Source: a virus. Taken from it: a stretch of 64,000 nucleotides of DNA. The stretch's first letter is position 1. The number at the start of each line of letters is the position of its first letter. The translations under genes were made by a program, and so were the position numbers. Location of the stretch: positions 1 through 64,000 of IMG/VR virus record IMGVR_UViG_3300009182_000002. One strand, given 5' to 3'. This document shows positions 26,157 to 33,504 of this stretch, one piece after another. The notes under the pieces were generated by a model that saw only the letters and a program-made list of their open reading frames with translations, ran no database searches and was not told the origin of the DNA.

Positions 26157-26594
26157 TCACTTGACGCTCGCCCGCAACTGCCAGACCCACTTCTCGTGCT
26201 GGTCGATTCGTTCGGCGATGAAGTTGGCGATGCCCTGCTCGTCCGCTGCGTTGGCAACCTTGAACACGTTCTTGAGTCGAGTCACGAGGAACTCGTTAGC
26301 CGCTAGCAAGTCGTTGGCAAGAGACCGAGCGTCGTTAGCAACGCGGTTGGGCTCTGGCAGCGTCCTCAACTCGACCAAACGCTCAAGCCGGTACGGCGCG
26401 TAGTCACCCAACTTCCGGATGTTCTCGGCCAGCGGGTCGATGCTTTCGTAGATGTCGGTGTAGATCGTCTCGAACAGCGCGTGGTACTGCGCGAAGTCCG
26501 GACCCTCAACGTTCCAGTGGTACCCGTGAGCCCTGAGGTAGGCCGAAACGACGTCCGCGAATAGTGACTTCAACTCGCTCGTCAGGTCGCTCAC
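26157..26594 (-). CDS. dps: Dps-family ferritin-like protein
   Basis: 145 residues, typical of Dps. The signature YLRAHGYHWNVEGPDFAQYH followed by FETIYTDIYESIDPLAENIR gives the ferroxidase ligands (His, His, Asp, Glu), and the C-terminal helices (TRLKNVFKVANAADEQGIAN, HEKWVWQLRA) complete the four-helix bundle. Dps dodecamers oxidise iron with peroxide and can shield DNA. Here it may protect phage DNA or lower host oxidative stress. Its start overlaps the gene upstream (ATGA). Confidence 0.88.
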   Translation of the reverse strand: MSDLTSELKSLFADVVSAYLRAHGYHWNVEGPDFAQYHALFETIYTDIYESIDPLAENIRKLGDYAPYRLERLVELRTLPEPNRVANDARSLANDLLAANEFLVTRLKNVFKVANAADEQGIANFIAERIDQHEKWVWQLRASVK

Positions 26595-27217
26595 TTCTGC
26601 GCCTTCCTAGACGCCATCTCCTCCATCGCGGAGGGAACGTCGATCTCATCAATGTTCTTGGCGTCGAACACCGCCCGCTCTCCGCGCTTGTCAGCGGCCA
26701 CAACAGCGTCATCTCGATTGCCGTAGACACTGGAGAAGTCGAGAACCGCCTGAGGCTGACCGGCGTTCTCGCCTTCCTTAGGCGTCTCGTTCCATCCCCC
26801 AGCAAATCCTCCGGGCCATGGCCGACCGGTCGTGGTACGTCCGGCACGGCGCTCGATATTGCGCCCCTCTGAACTGAGGATGTGGGCCAATGCGTGGTTG
26901 GTATTGAACTGGGCTTGGTTGTTATTCGGGTTGATTGGAATAACCGTCTCCGGAACTCGCTTCCCAGTGTGAGGGTCAGCAGCGCCTCCAACGCCGTACC
27001 AAGTCTCGTTTCCGACTTCCTCAGGATTGTTGCCCGGCTCAGGCCTCATCGTGATGCCGCCCTGACGGACACCCTCCTCAAAGGTCTTTGCGTGATTGAC
27101 GTAACTGTCCATCACCGCTGGGTCGTACGACTTCTGCAACGGAGAGTCGATGTGAGTGTGCATCAGCGCATGGAGCAGTGTGCCTGCAAGAGGATGATGG
27201 TGTGTGGTATCGGCCAT
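26591..27217 (-). CDS. hypothetical protein
   Basis: 208 residues from the ATG at 27217. Begins MADTTHHHPLAGTLLHALMH, with a Gly/Pro/Asn-rich centre (GNNPEEVGNETWYGVGGAAD) and a NTNHALAHILSSEGRNIERR helix. C-terminal VFDAKNIDEIDVPSAMEEMA could form a small domain. No catalytic motif can be named. Coupled to dps by a four-base overlap. Confidence 0.55.
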   Translation of the reverse strand: MADTTHHHPLAGTLLHALMHTHIDSPLQKSYDPAVMDSYVNHAKTFEEGVRQGGITMRPEPGNNPEEVGNETWYGVGGAADPHTGKRVPETVIPINPNNNQAQFNTNHALAHILSSEGRNIERRAGRTTTGRPWPGGFAGGWNETPKEGENAGQPQAVLDFSSVYGNRDDAVVAADKRGERAVFDAKNIDEIDVPSAMEEMASRKAQK

Positions 27218-27267
27218 GCGTCTATCGTCGCGTCTTGACACCCACACAGTGTGCTAAAGTGCCAGCC

Positions 27268-27519
27268 ATGGAGACCATTACCTTCGTAGCACACCCGCAC
27301 CCCAAGACCGACAAGACCGTGTGGTTCGGCGTCTGCCGCACCTGCGGAACGATGGACCCCGTCGATGGGACGCTGCTTGGCGCTGGGGACGACAGCAACA
27401 ACCCTCTGAAGAACCACTGGGCCGAGACCCACATCTGCAAGAAGACCCCGGACTACTTCGCGCTCAGCGAGTACGGCGACATCAACGAGTACTACGGGCT
27501 TGACCTAGAGTCCCTGTAG
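27268..27519 (+). CDS. lone plus-strand zinc-binding protein
   Basis: 83 residues starting METITFVAHPHPKTDK. Cysteines CRTCGTMDP and the later HWAETHICK give a CxxC...HxxxxxC set. It is the only plus-strand gene in the left half and has its own terminator directly after. Upstream there is TTGACA at 27235 and a CACACAGTGTG palindrome at 27243-27253 but no obvious Shine-Dalgarno, so it may be leaderless and separately controlled. Confidence 0.6.
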   Translation: METITFVAHPHPKTDKTVWFGVCRTCGTMDPVDGTLLGAGDDSNNPLKNHWAETHICKKTPDYFALSEYGDINEYYGLDLESL

Positions 27520-27534
27520 TACCTGACAACGACA

Positions 27535-27567
27535 AAGCCCCCGGCAATGCCGGGGGCTTCGTCTTTT
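27535..27567. terminator. bidirectional rho-independent terminator
   Basis: An 11-bp stem AAGCCCCCGGC with its complement, a 3-base loop (AAT) and CGTCTTTT after it on the plus strand. It separates the converging plus gene ending at 27519 and minus gene ending at 27578. Confidence 0.85.
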
Positions 27568-27577
27568 GGACCGAGTA

Positions 27578-28027
27578 TCAGACAGGGCGAACGAGGATGG
27601 TGGCCGAGAGGGCCGAGCCAGCCACGGTGCTACCGATCTGATCCACCTTGAGACCGATGGTCTGACCGGTGGTGAAGGTGCCGAGCACGTTGGCGTTGGG
27701 GAACGAGTTGGCAGCGTAGTAGTTGATACCCGAGGTCTGGTTCGACGGGGTCGAGGTGCTGGTGGCCGAGTTGGTGATCTTCAGAGTGCTCACGGTGCCA
27801 GCGGTGGCACCAGCGGTGAGGGTCAACTTGTTAGCAGTGGCGCTGATCTGCGAGGTACCTGCAACCTGCGTGTTGATGAGCAGGTCTGCACCAGTGTTGC
27901 CGGTACCGAGGGAGGCCGACACGGCCACGATCTCACCTGCGAAGGGCAGCGGAGTGCTGGTGAACGCAGACGAGGTAGTAAGAGCGCCCGAGATGGTCAC
28001 GGGGATGGCGACGACATTGCCGTACAT
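27578..28027 (-). CDS. putative virion decoration-like beta protein
   Basis: 149 residues from the ATG at 28027, preceded by GAAGAAGG; the upstream open frame is not used. Thr/Ser/Ala-rich alternating strands (VVAIPVTISGALTTSSAFTS, ISATANKLTLTAGATAGTV, GQTIGLKVDQIGS) suggest a jelly-roll. Composition resembles the small structural protein at 10371-10838. Isolated from the other head genes, with its own terminator, as for an abundantly made virion protein. Confidence 0.5.
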   Translation of the reverse strand: MYGNVVAIPVTISGALTTSSAFTSTPLPFAGEIVAVSASLGTGNTGADLLINTQVAGTSQISATANKLTLTAGATAGTVSTLKITNSATSTSTPSNQTSGINYYAANSFPNANVLGTFTTGQTIGLKVDQIGSTVAGSALSATILVRPV

Positions 28028-28095
28028 AAAACCTTCTTCCGGAAGTTTGACGGGATCTCCGTCAACCCAAGGATGGCTGTAAAGCAACCTTTTCG

Positions 28096-28287
28096 TCAGG
28101 GCGTAATGGGAGGAGAGATCTCTGTACCCAAGACGTCGGGATGAGTCTGGACGACCTTCGCCCACATGACTGCTTCGTAGGCGGTCTCGAATCCGAGGCC
28201 AACGTTGATGTCGATGTCTTGTGCAGTTATGAACTCAGGCACATCTGCGCCGGATCGAAGCACCGGTTTCACGTAATAGACGGTCAT
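28096..28287 (-). CDS. hypothetical small protein
   Basis: 63 residues (MTVYYVKPVLRSGADVPEFI...), with an AAAGGA ribosome site just upstream and a helical FETAYEAVMWAKVVQ segment. It sits between the decoration-like gene and tRNA-Asn. No family recognised. Confidence 0.5.
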   Translation of the reverse strand: MTVYYVKPVLRSGADVPEFITAQDIDINVGLGFETAYEAVMWAKVVQTHPDVLGTEISPPITP

Positions 28288-28304
28288 AAGAATTCCTTTC
28301 GTAA

Positions 28305-28378
28305 GGCTGACCCGGGTGGACTCGAACCACCAACCGGGCGATTAACAGTCGCCTGCGCTGCCATTGCGCCACGGGTCA
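28305..28378 (-). tRNA. tRNA-Asn (GTT)
   Basis: Cloverleaf read on the minus strand: 7-bp acceptor TGACCCG/CGGGTCA, anticodon stem GGCGA/TCGCC with loop CTGTTAA (anticodon GTT), T arm GGTGG-TTCGAGT-CCACC. The discriminator is G; the CCA end is only partly encoded (CC). It probably offsets asparagine codon use in the phage. Confidence 0.92.
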
Positions 28379-28422
28379 TAGTGCCACGTTTCCGCTCGCG
28401 CCGTGGCTTTTGGTAAGCGGCG

Positions 28423-28504
28423 TGCCCCGAGTGGGACTTGAACCCACACTCCCTAAGGAACCGAATTTTGAGTCCGGCGCGTCTGCCAATTCCGCCAAGG
28501 GGGC
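28423..28504 (-). tRNA. tRNA-Leu (CAA), acceptor stem imperfect
   Basis: Class II tRNA on the minus strand with anticodon stem CCGGA/TTCGG (end pair A-T), loop CTCAAAA (anticodon CAA), a long variable arm around TTCCTTAGGGAG and T arm GTGGG-TTCAAGT-CCCAC. The acceptor is GCCCCCT/TCGGGGC: five pairs form and the two inner positions are C-C and T-T mismatches. The molecule may be partly decayed or repaired by editing. CCA not encoded. Confidence 0.8.
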
Positions 28505-28520
28505 TGAGACGTCGAGTGTA

Positions 28521-28688
28521 CTAGAGAGTGTCAGTCATTGCTAGGAAGGTGTCGATGATCGAGACCTCGACCCCGTGGGCCTTGGCAAGGCTCATCGCCA
28601 GCCGCAACTGGCCCAACTCGTCCATGTTCATGGCAAGAAAGCACTCGTACTGGAGCCATCCGTAGGACTCCGAGACCTCAAGTTCCAT
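28521..28688 (-). CDS. hypothetical small protein
   Basis: 55 residues from the ATG at 28688, after GGGGTGG; a longer form from 28772 would overlap the upstream gene by 65 bases. Helical and acidic (MELEVSESYGWLQYECFLAM, LRLAMSLAKAHGVEVSI). Unknown function. Confidence 0.45.
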   Translation of the reverse strand: MELEVSESYGWLQYECFLAMNMDELGQLRLAMSLAKAHGVEVSIIDTFLAMTDTL

Positions 28689-28707
28689 CAGCCACCCCAC
28701 AGGACAA

Positions 28708-29223
28708 TCATTCGGTCCTCTCAGGGTGTGTGGTTCTTCTGGGAACCCATACTCCGGGGCTGAGGATGACACCGTAGTCGGCTGGGTCTCCGTGGTGGTT
28801 CTCCGTGACGTGCAGAAAATCCACGCCCTTCTGTCGTAGTGCGATGTTCCCTAGAGCCGCGTCGTGCAGGTAGGTCGAGACGCGAGGGTTCGCTTCTCGA
28901 AACTGTCTCCCGAGACGCTCTAGATGCCTGTGCGTGACGCTCATCGGAAAAGTCGGGCCTACATGACCGCTCTGGACTGCTGGATCGTCGTGAGTGCCGT
29001 CGGTGATGTCGAGAGCGTGGTCAATGGCGCTCTCGTGATCGCCGAAGACGTAGAACCCCGGTCCCTGCGTCTGAGGGTTGTCTGTGAAGGTAGCCCGCGC
29101 TCCCTTGGATCTGATACTCCTATCCCCTCTGACTGTGGTCCCGTGATGCCACTCGCGGTCGTTGACCTCATCAAATAGGCGGCTGCTGTAGTGAGCATCC
29201 TCAAACTCTTCGTTGCGGCTCAT
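28708..29223 (-). CDS. ADP-ribosyltransferase-like protein
   Basis: 171 residues. WHHGTTVRGDRSIRSKGAR followed by GPGFYVFGDHESAIDHALD has the layout of the ART/PARP-like fold (HGT strand, then GxGFYV...A..hA). The C-terminal DYGVILSPGVWVPR could supply the last strand. No clear catalytic glutamate can be assigned by eye. In phages ARTs modify host proteins or act as virion-delivered effectors. Overlaps the ParB-like gene by four bases. Confidence 0.5.
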   Translation of the reverse strand: MSRNEEFEDAHYSSRLFDEVNDREWHHGTTVRGDRSIRSKGARATFTDNPQTQGPGFYVFGDHESAIDHALDITDGTHDDPAVQSGHVGPTFPMSVTHRHLERLGRQFREANPRVSTYLHDAALGNIALRQKGVDFLHVTENHHGDPADYGVILSPGVWVPRRTTHPERTE

Positions 29224-29561
29224 CGGGGGGTCTCCATCGCTGGTATGTGCCGTAGCCCAAGTTGCAAGGCGGCGATAGCCCGGTGGTGGCCCTCGCGCAC
29301 TGCGTTTCCCCGGACGAGAATTGGCGTCAGCACACCGTTCTGGGAGATGTCGCCCTTGAGAGCCTCGATGTAGTTGTCAGGACCGCCATGGGCATGGTCG
29401 TTGCTATGGACCTTGTCAGGATCTCCGCCGCTTGCTTCCCAGTTGGCGCGCATGGCGTCGAGAGCCTCATCCATGTGAACGCCGCCGTACTCATCCGAAA
29501 CCATGTCCCGTAGGTGGCTAACAGGGAGATCAAACTGGACGCCGAGTGCTCGGTGGCTCAT
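29220..29561 (-). CDS. ParB/sulfiredoxin-like domain protein
   Basis: 113 residues. The C-terminal half (ISQNGVLTPILVRGNAVREG followed by HHRAIAALQLGLRHIP) is the ParB N-terminal-domain pattern including the GxHR-like nucleotide-binding motif (EGHHRAIAA). Stand-alone ParB-like domains in phages can act as CTPases or nucleases. Between a membrane protein and the ART-like gene with ATGA overlaps on both sides. Confidence 0.72.
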   Translation of the reverse strand: MSHRALGVQFDLPVSHLRDMVSDEYGGVHMDEALDAMRANWEASGGDPDKVHSNDHAHGGPDNYIEALKGDISQNGVLTPILVRGNAVREGHHRAIAALQLGLRHIPAMETPR

Positions 29562-29770
29562 GTCTTACGCCCCGGCTGAAGAACATGCGCGACCCACCAA
29601 ACGCACCCAGCAACGAGTGCGGCTCGGGTTACGTGGTTGCGGTCGAACAACAGCCGTGCGTGAGCAGACAACGTGGCCTTCTCGTCGCCCGAACGCAGGC
29701 TTGCCATCTCCAAAGCCAACGCGGCAGCCGATACAGCACACCAGCCTGCGGTGTAGTGGTTGGTGCTCAC
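29558..29770 (-). CDS. small membrane-associated protein
   Basis: 70 residues with two moderately hydrophobic segments (AGWCAVSAAALALEMASL and RAALVAGCVWWVAHVL). ATGA overlaps on both sides place it in the same translational unit as the ParB-like and paralogue genes. Function unknown. Confidence 0.5.
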   Translation of the reverse strand: MSTNHYTAGWCAVSAAALALEMASLRSGDEKATLSAHARLLFDRNHVTRAALVAGCVWWVAHVLQPGRKT

Positions 29771-30564
29771 TGCCCCTCCCGGGCCTTCTTCGACTCGGCC
29801 AGCCGCTGCCGCAGGAACTGACTGCCAATCATCGGATCAACCTCGGTGACCGGATGGGGACCCGTGGTAGCACCGCGCATACGCGCATCCGTGTAACGCT
29901 CAGAGGTCGTGCGGATGTGATGGCGCTCCAAGGCGACGACCTCGCTGGGGAAGTCGCGGTCGGACTCACGGTCAAGGCTGTTGGAAGGCTTCGACTCCGG
30001 ATTCTCTGGATTCGGGTCGATCACTCCGTGCTTGACAAGGCGCTGCACGATCCGCGAGGAGTCCTTGCTAAGGGATGCGTCGGGCATCGGCATGACCCCG
30101 TAGCGCCGCATCGACTCATGGCCCGCGAGGCCCAAAACTGATGGGACAAGGTGTGACTCTCCGACGGTTGACGCCAGTACACCAAGGGTTGGGGCCTTCG
30201 CTGGCTCCTCTGGGGCCACATCGAACAAGGTGGTCTGGTACGCCCGACGACCGCCAGTGTGGTTGTTCTCCCACTCGGATTGGGTGAGCATCTCTGGACG
30301 GCTCAAGGAAATGCCACTGCCTGCCTTCGTGCCTTTCACACCGGGGGCAAAGATCCTCTCGTCGGTGCCCTGATTGCGGGTGTTGACTACTGCCCTTTCT
30401 GGGAGGGCAGCACGACCGCCCTTGAGGGTTGCAACGGCACCTAGGGGTTGGGTGGAGTTGTGGTGGATGGCACTGAGGGTGAGTCCTTCGAGTTCCTCAC
30501 CGTTGACATCCCTATGGTGACTCTCCCGCATTCTGTACTTGTAGGGGTTCTCAGTTGTTTCCAT
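29767..30564 (-). CDS. accessory protein, tandem paralogue copy 1
   Basis: 265 residues from the ATG at 30564 (AGAAGG upstream). Nearly every block has a counterpart in the next gene: LTLSAIHHN/LTVSALHRD, YQTTLFDVAP/SQGTLFDYAP, LGVLASTVGESHLVPSVLG, a RIVQRLVKHG helix and a C-terminal DPMIGSQFLRQRL. The QTTLF segment resembles a sliding-clamp-binding motif (QxxLF). No known family; the pair arose by tandem duplication. Confidence 0.6.
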   Translation of the reverse strand: METTENPYKYRMRESHHRDVNGEELEGLTLSAIHHNSTQPLGAVATLKGGRAALPERAVVNTRNQGTDERIFAPGVKGTKAGSGISLSRPEMLTQSEWENNHTGGRRAYQTTLFDVAPEEPAKAPTLGVLASTVGESHLVPSVLGLAGHESMRRYGVMPMPDASLSKDSSRIVQRLVKHGVIDPNPENPESKPSNSLDRESDRDFPSEVVALERHHIRTTSERYTDARMRGATTGPHPVTEVDPMIGSQFLRQRLAESKKAREGQ

Positions 30565-31351
30565 CAGCGGCCTTCTGAGGCTGCTTCTTCGCCGCGACGA
30601 GACGCTCACGCAAGAACTGACTTCCAACCATCGGGTCAAGTTCTTTCAGGGTCGAGGAGTGTTGACCGTTTTCTGTGTATGTGACGTTCTTCTTCTCCTG
30701 CGATACCGCGATATCTGACCACAACGATTCCCCTGTAATCCCTCTACCGACGCTGTTGTTAGGGAGGGACTCGGGATTGTTGGGGTTTGGCGAGAGCGCG
30801 CCGTGCTTGACAAGGCGTTGAACGATCTTGGCTGAGTCCCCGCTCAACGAATCATCGGGAATTGGTAGGTGCCCGTACCTGCTCAAGGACTCAAGACCGG
30901 CGTGACCCAAGACTGATGGGACTAGATGCGACGTTCCTTTGGTGGATGCGAGTATCTTTAGGACTGGTGCTTTGCTCTCTTGAGGAGGGGCGTAGTCGAA
31001 GAGCGTCCCTTGTGACATAGGAAGTCCATCATTGTGTCTACGTTCAAAATCGCCTTGTTTCTTGTTGGCCTTCTTGAAGTCTTCGTAGGAAGAGTCGTCA
31101 CCCAAGACCTTCTTCTTGGTGTCTTCATCAATCCAGATCTGCTCCGGAGTGCCGAAACCGTCCCAGTGATTACGCTCGGCCCTACCGTTGTGGGCCTCTC
31201 TTCCACCCTCCAGATGCGCCACCACACCAGTAGGTTCGTCTGGATCGCGGTGGAGAGCGCTGACGGTCAAGGTCTCGTCACCACCTGTGCTTGTCCCGTA
31301 ACTTCTCCCGTAACGAGCCTTCCAGCGGTAGTTGTTGTCAACTGTTTCCAT
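30551..31351 (-). CDS. accessory protein, tandem paralogue copy 2
   Basis: 266 residues, AAGGAG before the ATG. Paralogue of the downstream gene with matched blocks (KILASTKGTSHLVPSVLGHA, SAKIVQRLVKHGALSPNPN, ELDPMVGSQFLRERL) but diverged between them. Contains QGTLF in SQGTLFDYAPPQ. The last 14 bases overlap the next start. Function unknown. Confidence 0.6.
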   Translation of the reverse strand: METVDNNYRWKARYGRSYGTSTGGDETLTVSALHRDPDEPTGVVAHLEGGREAHNGRAERNHWDGFGTPEQIWIDEDTKKKVLGDDSSYEDFKKANKKQGDFERRHNDGLPMSQGTLFDYAPPQESKAPVLKILASTKGTSHLVPSVLGHAGLESLSRYGHLPIPDDSLSGDSAKIVQRLVKHGALSPNPNNPESLPNNSVGRGITGESLWSDIAVSQEKKNVTYTENGQHSSTLKELDPMVGSQFLRERLVAAKKQPQKAADGNN

Positions 31352-32168
31352 CGGTGATCTCCTTTTGCCCCTCTACCGCGTCGAACTGGGTGCTGAGATT
31401 GCGTCTGCGTGCGTAGGACCGGGAGAACCGACCAAGATTCCCCTCCGACTTCTGGTTCTCCTCGCTCGTGGTATCCCAGAACGACTTCCCGGCAGGCTCG
31501 GATCGACGGTCGTCGCGGTGGTGGATGTCTGCGTAGTCCTCAGCAGAGGCCTCTTTGGACGCCAGAGTGTCGGCATCCCACTGGGAACTGGTGCCAACCT
31601 GCTCCGCAGCCTCCGAAGGACCGGTTCCGGAGTCCCAGAGGCTCTGCCTCTTGTCGAGGACGGGGAGGTTCTCTGCGTGGTGCCCTAGGGCATGGATCAG
31701 TGCCCGGGAGCGCTCATTGCGGCTGGTGCCACTGCGGACAGTCACATGCAGCCGTGAGACCGGCAATTGCTCCTCAGAACCGTCCTTGAGCCGGTAACTG
31801 GCTGACTCCGTGTACTTTGCTGAAGGGTGAGGCTGTTCAGCCTCCATTCCCGGCTTGAACCAGCCGCTGACACCGGATTCGTTCACAGCGTCACTGGTGT
31901 TCCCTGCACGCACGATGTCGAGGTTTCGCAGGTCAGAGGCAGGGACAGTGGACCTAGCCACGTCCTCTTTCATCTGAGCGACCTCTTCAGGGTCACCGGA
32001 GAGCCTCTTGGTGCCCTCGATGGCCTCGCTAACCTCCCGCATCCGCTCAGGGTTGTATCCCCTCGGATACCTCTCGGAGTCCTGCATCCAGAAAGCAGGA
32101 CGTGCGAGCATCCCCTGATCCTCACCCGGGGCGAAGTAAGGCTCAGCAGCGTTCTTCTTCCGAGGCAA
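31338..32168 (-). CDS. hypothetical protein with degenerate zincin-like helix
   Basis: 276 residues from a TTG at 32168 with AGGAG nine bases upstream. Charged throughout. Around residues 138-165 LHVTVRSGTSRNERSRALIH then ALGHHAENL resembles the helix of metallopeptidases (HExxH), but the catalytic Glu position is Ala (HALGHH). It is the first gene of the minus-strand run, next to the divergent control region, so it is likely expressed from there. Confidence 0.5.
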   Translation of the reverse strand: MPRKKNAAEPYFAPGEDQGMLARPAFWMQDSERYPRGYNPERMREVSEAIEGTKRLSGDPEEVAQMKEDVARSTVPASDLRNLDIVRAGNTSDAVNESGVSGWFKPGMEAEQPHPSAKYTESASYRLKDGSEEQLPVSRLHVTVRSGTSRNERSRALIHALGHHAENLPVLDKRQSLWDSGTGPSEAAEQVGTSSQWDADTLASKEASAEDYADIHHRDDRRSEPAGKSFWDTTSEENQKSEGNLGRFSRSYARRRNLSTQFDAVEGQKEITDGNS

Positions 32169-32359
32169 GACAGGGCTCCTAGATAACGGAAGCCCTCCGC
32201 CACTCCAGTATCCAAGGGGACTGACACCCTAGAAAGCGTCAAATGTACAAGTTTTCCTTTTCCCCCTTAGCAACGTTGTAAAAGGGGATGTGACAAGATT
32301 TAGGAACTTTAGTTTTGGGTTCCATAGCAACGGGAGGGCCCAGATGCTCCAAGCAACGC

Positions 32360-32388
32360 TTGCTAGGGCCTTAGCAATTATTTTAAAG
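32360..32388 (+). promoter_or_regulatory. weak candidate plus-strand promoter
   Basis: TTGCTA at 32360 and TTAAAG at 32383 with a 17-base spacer, in the only A+T-rich patch of the divergent region. The match to consensus is modest and about 1.1 kb separates it from the first plus-strand gene, so this is only a candidate. Confidence 0.2.
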
Positions 32389-33396
32389 ATCGCTCGTCTC
32401 AACGAAGATTCTTGATCGAGAGCGAGTACAGCCCTCCCGCTCCCAAGTTCGGCACGCCATTTGGGCAACTGCCTGAGATTTCAAGGGCCACCTATGCCTG
32501 AGCACTGGCCCCGCGCTGGTGGCGCAAGCGCTTAAGGGTGGGCGGGTCGCTCTGGCTGGCAAGCCGTTAGCCACGCTAAGCAACGGAGCCCTGCCCGGAG
32601 GGCTTCGAGTCGCTCGAGCCCGCTCCGGGCCACTGCCTCGCGACGGGGTGGCGGCGTGGCGGTGCGGGCAGGCTTCGGGATGGTGGTCCGGTGCTGTGAG
32701 TAACCAGCAGCGCGCTGGTGGTGCTGGAGCGCTCACTGGCACCGGGCGAGGGGTCCGGCTTGCCAAGGTCTCAGAATGGCGCTGTGGGCTTGCTAGGGCC
32801 ATCCCAGCGTTGAGCCGGTCCGGTCTCAGCCCTTTCACAGCAGCGTGTTCCAGCGTTGGAAACTTCTTTGGTAACGGTTTGGTAACGAGGGCTGTTTACG
32901 GGAATGAACGCCTTGGCAACCGCGTTGTTGATCAAGCAACACGATCGACACGGCACCGCGCAGCGCAGGCCCCCGGCTCTCGGGGCGAGCCCCTCGCGAT
33001 GGCCACCACAGCGGGTGAGCGAGCGACCCTCGTACCTCCCAGCGCCACGACCACGGGCTGGGGAAGGGCGACGGTTAAGCAGCCGGACCCGTCCAAGGAG
33101 ACAACTCTGTCGTGCTTCGGTGCGGCAGACGGTCAACAGGGGCACGCCCCGGTCTCCAGATGAATCCGTTGACGTGTCCGGACCATCTGCCGGTCTACCC
33201 GTGAGTGACCGCGCCAAGAACAACCACGGGCCTACTGCATTGCCCATGAAGTGACCTGTGAAGCCCTTGTGGCTTCGCCGGGATTCCCGCCGTGTGCGGG
33301 GAGTGCCTGACACCCCAACGGAATGGCGGGGTGACCATGGGAGGCCAACAACTGTGGTGGGAGCGGGGTGGCCACGCCGCCCCGTTCCCCCACCAA

Positions 33397-33469
33397 GAGC
33401 CGCTGATGAACTGGTCATCGACGGTCGGCAGGCCACCGACCTGACGGGGTTCGACTCCCCGGTGGCTCA
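33397..33469 (+). tRNA. tRNA-like element (Ala GGC by position), unusual
   Basis: 73 bases with a 7-bp acceptor GAGCCGC/GTGGCTC (one G-T pair), an anticodon-like stem GTCGG/CCGAC with loop CAGGCCA, a 4-base variable region and a perfect T arm CGGGG-TTCGACT-CCCCG. The spacing between arms is that of a tRNA. Oddities: no U at the position before the anticodon, and a D arm that pairs only in a shifted register (GATG/CATC). It may be a divergent tRNA-Ala, a decayed tRNA or a tRNA mimic in the 5' leader of the plus operon. Confidence 0.4.
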
Positions 33470-33504
33470 CGCTCCATACCCACAACCAACCACTAGGAGA
33501 GCCC

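Larger units (their letters stand above)
32169..33504. other. divergent non-coding control region, origin candidate
   Basis: 1.3 kb between the divergent minus and plus operons. Open frames here have no ribosome sites, random-looking translations and overlap each other on both strands. At 32230-32400 it is A+T-rich with clustered TAGCAAC-type heptamers (32268, 32325, GCAAC at 32353, TAGCAAT at 32372). The sequence GCTTGCTAGGGCC occurs at 32358 and 32788. Further right it is G+C-rich with many hairpins, for example GAAGCC/GGCTTC near 33259. Likely promoters, operators, structured RNA and perhaps the replication origin. Confidence 0.6.

Noticed and set aside
27235-27260. Sigma-A type promoter TTGACA-TAAAGT before the lone plus gene
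   Set aside because: The spacer would be only 14 bases, too short; kept only as a possible regulatory palindrome.
32519-33436. Two long open frames (214 codons plus, 221 codons minus) in the divergent region
   Set aside because: They lie over each other on opposite strands, lack ribosome sites, and translate to Arg/Gly/Ala-rich sequence typical of G+C-rich non-coding DNA.
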